Below, piece after piece: positions 38,376-49,132 of a DNA stretch of 64,000 bases. The notes below the pieces were generated by a model. It made no database searches. It was not told the origin of the DNA and saw nothing but the letters and a program-made list of their open reading frames with translations. The stretch is from Rhabditoides inermis (lineage: Eukaryota; Nematoda; Chromadorea; Rhabditida; Rhabditidae). The stretch is taken from NCBI GenBank assembly GCA_963966185.1, contig CAWZYM010000229.1, positions 553,501-617,500 on the forward strand. Reading direction: 5' to 3'. A program made the translations under genes and the position numbers. How positions within the stretch are numbered: position 1 is the stretch's first letter; each line of letters opens with the position of its first letter.

Positions 38376-39060
38376 CAACACCCATTTCAGCCATCTTCTC
38401 CGAGTCGAACCGCCGATTCGCCGGCGTGCACCTCAAGTCTTTCCAGGTCGCCACTCTGACCGCAGCTGTGAGTCCGCCCCCTCCTCTCTCTTTCTCTCTC
38501 TCTCTCCCTCCCTCCCTCCCTCCCTCCCTCCCTCCCTCCCTCCCTCCCTCCCTCCCTCCCTCCCTCCCTCCCTCCCTCCCTCCCTCCCTCCCTCCCTCCC
38601 TCCCTCCCTCCCTCCCTCCCTCCCTCCCTCCCTCCCTCCCTCCCTCCCTCCCTCCCTCCCTCCCTCTCTCTCCTCCCCTCCCTCTCTTACCTCTATCTCT
38701 GCAGATCTCGGTGCCGGACCGTTTCCGCGTTCGTTTCCGCGCGTGGGAGGCGACTCGCGGCATGCGTCTCCGCGCGTGCTGCGACGAGTTGTGTCCCTTC
38801 TCCACTGAGAGTGGAATCATTCGCGGTCATCGACACTGGCTCGCGCACTCGCTAGAGTGCCCCGCAGGCACCAAATCGGTATGGGTTACTGTGCAGTGTA
38901 ACTTGGATTACGGTACTCTACCGTATACTTGTTGCAGATCACGTTTGAGTGCATCAATCAGGGGGCGGGAGCGGGAGCGTGCGGTCTGGACTCGATCTAC
39001 CTGGATCGACAGGGGTGCAGGGATCTCATCCCGGATGAACTAGACGCTTTCCGCAGATGA
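37677..39060 (+). CDS. Secreted Cys-containing protein with MAM-like C-terminus, 224 aa
   Basis: Six exons: 37677-37773, 37977-38088, 38201-38292, 38391-38467, 38705-38878, 38938-39060 (TGA). The N-terminus is a clear signal peptide (MTSLVSLLLLISSLSSFSK) before DAYCAQVECDFET. CDFE and CRFES near the start and ACGLDSIYLD near the end resemble the CnFE and final acidic beta-strand of MAM-type extracellular domains, but the match is weak and this is inference. Cysteines are about nine, including a CCDELC cluster. The ATG lies 74 bp after the stop of the upstream secreted protein, on the same strand, with a strong acceptor (ttttctctcag) ending five bases before the ATG. That is the spacing expected of a downstream operon gene trans-spliced to a spliced leader. 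The intron before exon 5 contains a (CCCT)n array. Confidence 0.8.
38506..38666 (+). repeat. (CCCT)n tetranucleotide microsatellite, about 40 units
   Basis: An almost uninterrupted 160-bp CCCT array inside an intron of the MAM-like gene, followed by CT-rich sequence and the exon 5 acceptor. The Pro/Ser and Gly/Glu/Arg open frames across it are artefacts. Confidence 0.95.
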
Positions 39061-39559
39061 GAATGAACGAGCGACTGTTGTCTACCAAGATGACCTTCTG
39101 ACAGAGGTCCGATAATAATTAAGGTAGTCACCATTGTTCTCCCCTATTATGTAACATATGTGCCTGTACAGATTGTGATACTTATCCGCCCATAATTCCA
39201 TCAATGATCGTCAATGTGCAATGTATCGTGAATGAACAACATGTTTTCGTAAATATTCGTGAACCGTTAATCGAATCGAGATTTTTTCGAGATAATTTCC
39301 AAATAAAAAAATCTTTCGAGATAAATTTTTTTCTAATGTCAACGATGCGCCAGACGACAAACGTGACAAATGCCAATCGAAATGTCGAGGCAAGTAAACG
39401 TGAATAGAAATCATGCTACTGATTCCACCAGTTTCCATTCCGGCATTCCAACAAAAGACAACGAATCCGTGAAGAAAGCAGTGTTTATTGGAGAGAATCA
39501 GTACACGTTGTGTTGTAAGAGGGAAGGCGTTTGATGGTTTCTCGTGGGTTGGGGGCGCA

Positions 39560-39774
39560 TCACTCGGGCACGAACAGAATCTCGTAGTCTCCGTCGTCCT
39601 TCTTTCCAGGAGCCGGCTTGCCATCCTGAAACCAGACGGCTGAGGAGGAGGAGGAGGGGGAGGAGGAGGGGGAGCAGGGGGAGCAGGCGGAGGCGGAGGG
39701 TGAGCTACCTTAGCGGCGGGCTTGGCGTCCTTGCTCTTCTTAGACTTCTTGTCCTTGGACTTCTTGTCAGCCAT
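39560..39774 (-). CDS. Lysine-rich 43-residue protein of unknown function
   Basis: Two exons, read downward: 39774-39709 and 39625-39560 (TGA). The product begins MADKKSKDKKSKKSKD, then has an Ala/Pro/Lys hinge and an acidic-hydrophobic tail GDYEILFVPE. The join is in phase, with a good gtttcag acceptor; the intron is G-rich and reading through it gives a spurious poly-proline frame. It faces the co-Smad gene divergently about 240 bp away. Very short, so the call rests on splice sites, codon sense and the structured tail; function unknown. Confidence 0.6.
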
Positions 39775-40016
39775 GGTGTCAGTCGGGGTGGGGGTTCTCC
39801 GTCCACACTGACCCCGACGTCCCCGCCCTCCTCTTTTCAACCCTCCCACCCCACGCTAATCACCTAATTCCATCTAATTTATGCGCTGCCGCATGGTTAG
39901 CTGATTAGCCTGTGAAACTCGTGTCGATTGCGCGGCTCTCTCGCGGGTAGAGCGGTGTGGTTCGATGCGCGCGTGATTTTCCCGCTTTCATTTCTGTTTC
40001 CTATCCGTTGCGGGAG

Positions 40017-43000
40017 ATGTCCAAGCCTGGCACACGAGAGCCCGTGAGTTTGCAGACTGCACATATTTCCGCGACACCGCGCGCCCTCTGCGTCTCTGCT
40101 CTCACTCCAACTCTGTGCTCTGCTCTAGCCAGCCGCCTGGACTGGTCGCTGCCCTACTTTTTCTGCTGCGCTTTTTACGTTCATCATGTGAAACCGTTTG
40201 TTATGTCACCGCCTCGTTTTCGCTTTCCCACGGTGCCGAGCTGTCGAAAAGCCTCGTTTGGTGTCATCTTCATGAATTCCCACCTGACCACAGACACGTC
40301 TTGGACGCCCCGTTTTTGTTTACATTGTGCGCCCTCTCTGTCTTGTGCAGTGAGAGACGGTGTGTATCGATCTGTTGTTTGGTCATGTTGCGTTTTTTTC
40401 TTCTTCTATGCCTGTCCATTACCACGTGCACGCGCAGCATTTCCTTTTTTCGGAAACGCAATTCGCAAAATACATCTTGCGTTACTCCTTGCCTGTGGAA
40501 GTGAATTGAACTTTGTTAATATTATTGTTATTGTTAATTGATCACCTATATAAATCGATTGAGTATCGATTGATTCTAGAAGCCGGGTTCTCCGGCTCCC
40601 TCGCCTCCCCCACTCGTCCGCATGTACGACTTCCCCGGAGGCGGCAACAACCCCCTCATTCCCAATGGTTTGTTGATTGCATTTGTTTACTTGTTTACCT
40701 GTTTGTTTCCAGGCATGTTGGCGGCTCCGAACCCGCCGAGCGATGACCAGCCATCGTCCTCTGGCCAGTTCGCTCCCCCGCCCAACCCTATGATCTCCCC
40801 CCGGAGGAATGTGGTGAGTATTTTCACCATTTACTTTATGGGTTCTTTTTGGGGCGGGGCGGTCACTCCACCATCAATGTCGTGAAAAGTGCCGAAATGT
40901 TGTGAAGTGGTTGGGCTACATATATTTCCGCACACACCTCTCCTCCGGCTATAACTTGGTTAACTACTTTGAAGATGATCCACCTGCAACCCCTCGGTAA
41001 CGAAGACGAAGTAGACATTATCATAAGGGACATGTACAGAAACATCATGAGCAAGCGCTCTCAGGTGCAGATGCGCGTGCAGGTTTGCCATGGCGGTGTC
41101 GTCGTCTCCTCTTCGGTGTAGCTGTGGTAACCGAGTGCATTGCAGCCTCCCGGACAAGTGCCCACCAGTGCCGACGCATGCGCCACCATTGTACAACACC
41201 TCATGAAGTACAACACGGTTGGTTCAATAGTTCACAATGAAATTACCAATATTTTATTTACTTGTTCACCATTTGTTTCAGAGCAAAGACGTGGAGTTCA
41301 GTCAGAAGGCGTGCGAGAGCCTCATCAAGAAGATGAAGGTATGTAATTTGTTTAATTCACAAATTTCATTATTCATTTGATGAATAGAACGTTGGCCGCG
41401 GTCGCAGACATAGAATGCGAACCGTTGGCGAAGTGCGGGTGAGATAAGAAGGGGGATTTAGTACTATTACTATAAATATAATGAAGACGAATAATGCATT
41501 TGTGGTAAGCTGGAAAGGCTCTGATTCTAGTATTCAAAGGAGGTACCAGGGAAGTACAGTGTATACAGGTAGAAGAGTGGTTGTTTGCAGGACAAGCGGG
41601 AGGAGCTGGACGCGTTGATCACGGCGATCACCAGTCAGGGGAGGGACGCGAGCAAGTGCGTCACCGTGCCCCGCACACTCGACGGACGGCTCCAGGTACG
41701 GGGGAGGAGGAAGGAGGAGGGAGAGGGAGAACATCGGAAGAGGGGAATCGACATATTGTGGTGTGAGACGAGGAGACGACTGTTTATATTTTGATGGTGA
41801 AATCATTATTAATTGTATTTTGAGAGATTGAGAGATACACGTTTTTCCATGAACCATGAAACGTATGAAATGGATGCACTGAATGTATAGTCGGTTTAGA
41901 TCTATGACACAAGTGCGCTACTAGCACGCGCCTAACGAGCGGCTATGTGCTGATTGCTACTAGCAAGCGAGTAAAGTGCGCGTAAAACGCGCGTAGACCA
42001 GCAGTGGAGTGCAGATTCGAATATGCGCGTAAAATGCGCGTAACTCGCGCGTTGTGAATGTACTCCGCTTTCGGTATTTAAGATATTTTCGAATCTATCC
42101 ATGGATTTGCGTTTTGTTTTCTTTTTTTGAAGTTTGTTTTGTTTGTTTGATAATGTTTGTTATTTGTTTTCAGTATATTTGACATTGATGTACCCGTTCA
42201 TGGTTACTATCGTAAATGTCATGTTGTACTAGTGAGGCGAGGCGCGCTTCCAATGAATGTGGCGAACCATCTACGCGCTTTCGCATTCATTCAGTGATGT
42301 TGATGTTGATTGGCGGTACTGTTAGCTATTCCACTCGTACATCTGTACAATTTCATTTATTTGATCTAAATTTCATTTATTTGATCTAAATATTTGATCT
42401 AAATTCATTTATTTGATTGTAGTGCGCGGAGGAGTAGATTCAGGCTGCTCCACCCGGACTGTGACAAGCTGTCACATAGGGGACTCATCCAAACGGTGCG
42501 TGAAACCTCCTCCCCCCTTTCTCTTCTTCGAATTGGACTCAGGAAAACATGGTTAAAGTGACGGTCACTTTAGCTAAAGTGACAGTCAGATTTTGGTCAC
42601 TTTAGACGCTAAAGTGACGGTCAGATTGCGGTCAGATTGAAAAGGGGCGGGGCCAATGACGTCACATGCGGTGAGCCGTTCCCTAAAGCGCGGGAAAACA
42701 AGTTATACTTTGGTTTGATGCTTCCGAGTTCGATTTGTTAGAAATGAAGCCTCGACTGCTGACGGCTCAGTCGAAGCCACTACCAAGTTCGTGGAGAACG
42801 TGAACACCTGGTCGTTGTTGGCGAGATGGTTGTTGTCGATGTGGAGGTGTGTGTGATGGATGATCTGCGACAGAGGAAGACTATGTGCACTCGCTGCTCG
42901 TTTACGTTGACGCAACCTCGCGCCCGCGTCTCCCAAGTCGGGAGTCGGGAGAAGAAGACACTGCGTGTCGGACCACCACGTTGAAGGTGGATGGGGATGC

Positions 43001-46000
43001 GTCCTTGACGATGAAGATGGCGACTCTGGTGACGAAGAAGACGTGGAAGAAGACGTGGAAGCGGTGCCACATCGTTCAACGTCAACTGCTCCACTCTGTT
43101 CTTCGCACTCATGAGTGATGATGACGTCACCCGCTGCTCGCTCTGACCCGCCTCTTTTCAATCTGACCGCAATCTGACCGTCACTTTAGCTAAAGTGATC
43201 GTCACTTTAACCATGTTTTCCTGAGGGGAGATGAGAGAGAGAGAGAAATAGAGAGAGACTTTTCCCTGTTGCAGCTAGCAGCTACCCGTTCGACCGCATC
43301 GAAGGCGACGTTCCACCTGCGGCAGGCGTCTATCGACCGCTTCTCCAAGAACCAAAAACGACTCGGTGCGCTTCGTCTTCCACTTCCCGCTCTGCGCTCG
43401 GTCGAGAGAACCGGCCTCAATCGCAGTCGATGCGGTCAGTGTGACTTTATTACGATTAGATGATTAGATGGTATTACCTACAACATTCTGCTTCTTCAGT
43501 ACATCATATTCGACTCTGACTAGAACCCGGACGACCTGCCGGCCCAGGCGCGCTGATACTATTGACGTATACAGGCTGTTCCCTGCTATCGCGTACTAGA
43601 TGGAGATGTTCGACGACAAGGTGGGAGGTGTAAATGGAAGGAGAGGAGAAGTCTAGTACCGATACTCCTTGCAGGCGTCTCTGAAACTCGGTCTGGATCG
43701 TGCCGTGCTGCAGCACAGTCAACGACAGCGCCGAAGGACACGTCGACGCAGCTGCCGCGAAAGAAGGTCGAGCAGCTGTTGGGGAAGAGCGTGTACGACA
43801 GTCTGATGGACGACGCCAACAAGGACAGCAAGTTCAACAATGACGACATTGACACGATTCTGCAAAGAAGAACGCAGACGATCATTGAGGCCAGCACGAA
43901 GATTTACGTGGAGGAGGCGGAGGCGAACGATGACTAGCTGCTCATCGTCAGCGAGACGAGGTGAAGAAACAAGCGGTGAGTGTGTGTGTATTCAGTTTAT
44001 ATTTATACGTCTACATGTCCTTGTATGACTGCCATCTTGTCCAGATTCGAGGCGAATGACCTGGGCAAGAGCACGACGCGGATTCTGATGCAGCGGAGAT
44101 GGAAGGAGGATAAGCGAGAGGGAAGAGGCCCGCAGCGACTGCGCGTACTTCCAGGTGGGCGTGCTGTTATTGATTGATTGATGTATTATCATGTTACGTT
44201 ATCAAATCACTCGTGATAAGTTTGATGTAATGCAAGAGATACAGTTTAATGAATTATCGATTGGATGTTGACCCGTATCGCTTGCAGGTGGAGAAGCTGC
44301 TAGAGCCGGCGGGCGTTGAACGGGAGTCCACGGCAACGACCGAACCAGGGAGTTCATCTGGAAGCTCATCAACCCACAGGTACGAGCTTGTTGCTTGTCT
44401 TCCCTCTCTTTTAGGTATATTGTTGATCTTGTTTGAGGTTTGTATCATTCAATTGATCATTGCAGGGCCGATTCGATGGAAGAAGATTTCGATGCAAGAA
44501 GACTTTAAATGCCAAGCCGACATCATCACATCCTGACGACATGACATTCACCCCAACATAATGTTGTTGCCTTGTTATAATAAATAGGTATAAATAGCTC
44601 ATATGCCTTTGTTATACACAAAAAAGAAAGACATGAAAGAAGAAAAAAATGCTATCGGAGCACTTTGACAAAATGCGCGTAAGATGCTACTAGAGTGCGC
44701 GTAAAATGCGCGTAAGATGGCAGGTATGACCCCATAGTCGCTCGGTACGCGCATCTTAGGCGCGCGCTAGTAGCACTCTGGTGTCAGTGATCCTATATGC
44801 CATCCGTGACATTTCACACTTTGTGCAGTTTTGTGCAACACAACATGTATGTCAACAAATATCCAAAACGCGTCCATGAGTAGAAATCGAACCCATGAGC
44901 AGCACGCAGCAATTGCGCACTGGCGCGCGCGCTCTACCACTGCGCCATAGAAGCAGTGGTCATGAGACCGAAGAGAGAGCACATGTAGCTTCACTGGCCA
45001 CTTGAGTGTACTATGATGAGAGATAACGAGCAAACATATCGGCGAGAATCAATGACCTCTTAGAGTGAGCCTAAATGGCGCAGTGGTAGAGCGCGCCGCC
45101 AGCGCGCGATCGTTGCGAGCTGCCCATGGGTTCGATTCCCTCTCACAAAGCGTTTTGGATCTTTGAAGGTATACATGTTGTGTTGCACGAAACTGCACAA
45201 CATGTGAAATGTCACGAATGGCATATAGGATCCAATCCGACTATAGTTGGATGAAATATATTTTCAAAATTTAGATAAAAATGATATGAGTATAGAGAAG
45301 ACATCGTTTTGGTTGACCTGATAAGGCATGATCAGAAATTGATTGATGTTTTGTATCTCTAAACGCACGTTGATTGTTTCAGGTTGCCGGCAGGAAGGGC
45401 TTTCCTCACGTGGTCTATGCCAAGGTGACCACATCTACTGATGGTTGATTTTTTAGTAACATTAGAGAATCGCAAATATTCTCTATATCGCCTTCCCTGT
45501 TTAGGTGTGGCGCTGGCCGGACCTGCACAAGAACGAGCTGAAGCACAACCACCTCTGCATGGCAGCCTTCGACATGAAGTGTGATGCGGTGCGTTATTTT
45601 TTTGAAACATTATTTATAATTATTTGATCTTTTGATTCAAGATCATTAATTAAATGATATAGCCTTGATGGAAGCAATTATCTATTTTTACTTGAAAATA
45701 TGTATGTTTGTGATAATAATGAATATTGCTGAGTATGAGTTGTTGATGATGCATGATGTTGTTGCGAGACGAGATGGTATGTTTGTTTTGCGTAGACAGT
45801 CTGAGAATGTAGACTGTGGGGATCTAATGGGGCATGATGCGTGAACGACAACGGCTGAATGGTTATGATCGTGAGACGCGTTCAATTGCTCTGTTTTTGT
45901 CTTCGTTTGCGATGCGCTTTGGTTAGCACACGACTTTCCCGGTTTAGCACTTGTGTTGTTGAATTTAAGACCGCCCGGGCTGGACCCTTACCAATATTCA

Positions 46001-46699
46001 ATACATTTACTAATATTTATCTGTATTTTCGATATAGTGTTGATAAGTGTGTATCATTGCCGGGGGCACGGCTCAGTGGATAGAGCGTTCGTCTCTCAAT
46101 CTCATGGTCGCTGGTTCGATCCCCCTCGGAGTCAATCATTCTTGCGAAATTCACCAAGCCCCTGTGGTGTGGCAAACCACTCTCATGGTAGCCAGAAGGC
46201 GTCACAGCACCATCTACGGACTCAAGAACGGAATTCAAGACGTCCGACGCCACCCAACCCAACTACCTCTGCTGACGTCGTCGTAATCCAAGAACCCTAT
46301 CTTGTTCTCGACTAGGAGGACCCCGGATTCAACCGGCTAAACAAACAAAAAAACAAAATCATGTGTGATTGTTGTAGGTGTGCGTGAACCCGTACCACTA
46401 CGAGCGCGTGATCCAGCCGTCGATGGCCGCCCACCTGGACCTGGAGGCCCTCAAGCTGGGGTCGGCGGCAACAGGCCGGAAGAACTCGGACGAGATAGAC
46501 CTCGACGACGCGGAGAGGTACGCGAGGGCAGGGGACATGTACACTTTCCTCCACCTCCAGCTCCAGATCCATCCATACACACTCTTTAACTGTCGAAACG
46601 AGTAGCGCAAATTATGTGATTACCTAATGAGTGTGTTTGTCAATAGTGTGTTTGTCGCTTTGCACTATTGCACTTAGTGTGTTGCTTTCCTTTCTCTCT

Positions 46700-46741
<42 letters not shown>

Positions 46742-49076
46742 TCTCCATCGGATCAGTCTGTACCCCCTCGATTGCAGGCTCTTTCCCGGCGACTCGCTGT
46801 TTGGACCTGTCGGTGAGTTGTTATATTTACCATCTTTTGTATTGATCTTGGCTGCTTTTGATTTGCGTGTGTGGATTGTTATTGCTTCTGTCTGGCATGG
46901 CATGGCAATGGCAGTCTGTTTGTGTTTGGCTTGGCGTGTCTGTCACTGTCTGTCCTATGTTGTTTGAATTCCACGAATTGTCTCAGCTGACTGTCTGCGT
47001 GTGTGTGTGTGTGTGTGTGTGTGTCTGCTCGAGAGTGCATCTCCTTTCTCCCTGTGTAGTTGCAGGTAGCCTTGTGTCGTCTGGGTCCTCGATGCCTGTC
47101 TCCGTGGGGGGAGGAGTGGGTGGGGGCGGGCAGTCCAAGCCCCTCTGGCCCCTCCACTACCACACCTCCCAGTCGGCCGTCGCCTCTGTCACTGCCGCAC
47201 TCGCTGCCCAACAACAGCAGCAGCAACAACAACACGGTACGTTACAGTTGACTGAGTATCATAACAGCTGCACTAACTGTCTCATATAGTCACTGCATGA
47301 TGTTTTGAGATGGGCCTTGCTACCCTCCACGTTGTTTGTTCCCACTGTGTTTTGGACGTTTCAATCTGGAATGTCACGTACGATAGTTGTTTGTGCTTGC
47401 GTATCATATGTTTCAACATGCCGTTATTGAGTGAAAGCAAACTGTTTTAAAGCAATTTATCTTCTAGATTCATGTGCGTATCATATTCTCATCATGTTTT
47501 GTTCTGCGCTGATAGTTTTTCGACGAGACGCGCGTAGTGATTCATCGGTTCCAGTCTTGGTATAGCTACTGGTAGGAAATATCAGTCTAGTAATAGTAAT
47601 CATAGAAACACATCTTCAACATTTAATCGCAATATCACAACACTAACCGTTTCATGACTCATCATTTTCATAGTATTGTTCATATGTCGTATCGTGTGTA
47701 TGTTTTCCTGATGTGTGCTTGCAGCGTCTCTGTCGTCTCCGTCGTCTCGATTCGGCTACGTGGGCGGCTCGGGGGGAGTGCACGGGTCTCCTGTGATGGC
47801 GGGGGGAGCTGCTGGCATGGCAGGCATGAACGGACTCCTACACAACGCAGCCGCACACAGAACGGGCGAGTGGGGGGATGGAGAGGAGGGTTGTGAGTTG
47901 TGATTATGGATGAGGCGTGTGGAAGATAATTTCACTATGTGTATTTGATGTTAGTATAGTTGTACAGTATTTTGACAGTCTCTGTCACTCAGCCAGAGTT
48001 GGTAGAGTGGAACGGTTGTTGACAGCTCCCAGCTGGGAGAGTGAATGGGCGCGGGAAAGTGACACTGGAAAGTGCAGGCGTATTGGGGCGGTTGCCTGGG
48101 AAGGGAAGTGCATGTGTGGAATGGCGTATTGTGTGGTGGCTGGCTGGCGGGTAGGCGGGTGCGCGGAATGGATGGATGGGTGAACAGATCTATTGCACGT
48201 TGCACAAGAGAAGGAGGAATGTGCACTCTGATCAGAGAAAGAAGAGAGATGGATAGGAGGGGAGAGGCTCAGACAATGCGATGACTAGGCGATGACGTAT
48301 AGTGCACTCTGGAGGGCCTACAACTCACAACCATCTTTATTCACCACCCACACGGGTTTTCGAATGGTGCTGTGTTACGATTGTACTTTTTAAATTGTAA
48401 CTTGTAATGTTTTCAGGTGTGATGGCAGGTGTGTCGCAACAGGGCTACTCTGGCGGTCTGCAGCCGATGGGCGGAGTCTCTGTGGGTGGGGCGAGTGGAC
48501 AGGCGGGGGCGGGCGCGCGTCCTTCGGCCTTCGGGCTTCCTCAGACTACGAACGGAATGGGAGGCTTTGGTGCTGTCCCCGGTCTCCTCAGCTTTGGTGC
48601 TTTGGTGAGTTGTCTTTTTAAATTTAAATTCATATTGCATAATATAAACTTTTTTCCTAGATTGATTTTTGAATTTGATGGTTGGAAGTCTCTAAATGAA
48701 TGCGAAGTTCGAAGAAGAGTTGCGATAGCTGTTTTAACCGACTCTCACTTACAGTACTTATCTCTGTTTCTCTTATAGTATTATCACTTATCACTTACAG
48801 TTGACTTGTCTTTTAAATTGGATAAAATATAGTCTTATTATGTGATTTTATTTGAAATTTGATGATTGAGTGATATTTACCATGTATCTACTTGTATGCA
48901 ACTTGAACATGGGTTTGAGTTTGATCGCTGACTCTTGCTTTCTGAATGGGTTCACTTTTTCTGCGTCTGCTATTTTGTCAAACGGATTGTGAGTGTGTAT
49001 TTTTGTGCATTGCTCAATGATCTTTTTGCGATCCGGCGGCGGGTTGGTGAACCTAAATTCAGTGTAGCTCTCCCCC

Positions 49077-49132
<56 letters not shown>

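Larger units (their letters stand above)
41905..44786. mobile_element. 2.9-kb TIR element carrying a helicase-gene fragment, in co-Smad intron
   Basis: The left end (41905-41947) and the reverse complement of the right end (44733-44786) share TGACAC, a GTGC(T/G)CTACTAGC-like block, GCGCCTAA and CGAGCG.CTATG. Both ends also carry subterminal GCGCGTAAAATGCGCGTAA repeats (about 41970-42056 and 44675-44720). Inside are a broken CHD7-class gene piece and a smaller TIR element. The intron would be about 800 bp without this element and the adjacent SINE pair. No transposase seen, so it is non-autonomous. Target-site duplication not clear by eye. Confidence 0.65.

Noticed and set aside
38197..38820. 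Gly/Arg/Glu and Pro/Ser repeat proteins on both strands
   Set aside because: Artefacts of translating the (CCCT)n microsatellite.
37505..39060. Single fused gene joining the mucin-like and MAM-like proteins
   Set aside because: The last exon of the first runs into TGA, splicing into the second breaks frame, and the second has its own signal peptide after an acceptor site.
39211..39849. 212-codon minus frame with a poly-proline stretch
   Set aside because: It is read-through of the G-rich intron of the 43-residue gene and of flanking sequence; only the two short exons are supported.
42703..43161. 152-codon minus frame inside the 668-bp TIR element
   Set aside because: No transposase-like motifs and a biased Ser/Pro/His composition; the element is better described as non-autonomous.
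45071..45155. Functional tRNA genes at the A/B-box sequences (5.7, 44.9, 45.1, 46.1, 56.4 kb)
   Set aside because: Acceptor stems do not pair, and the tRNA-like parts are joined to shared non-tRNA bodies; they are SINE heads or pseudogenes.
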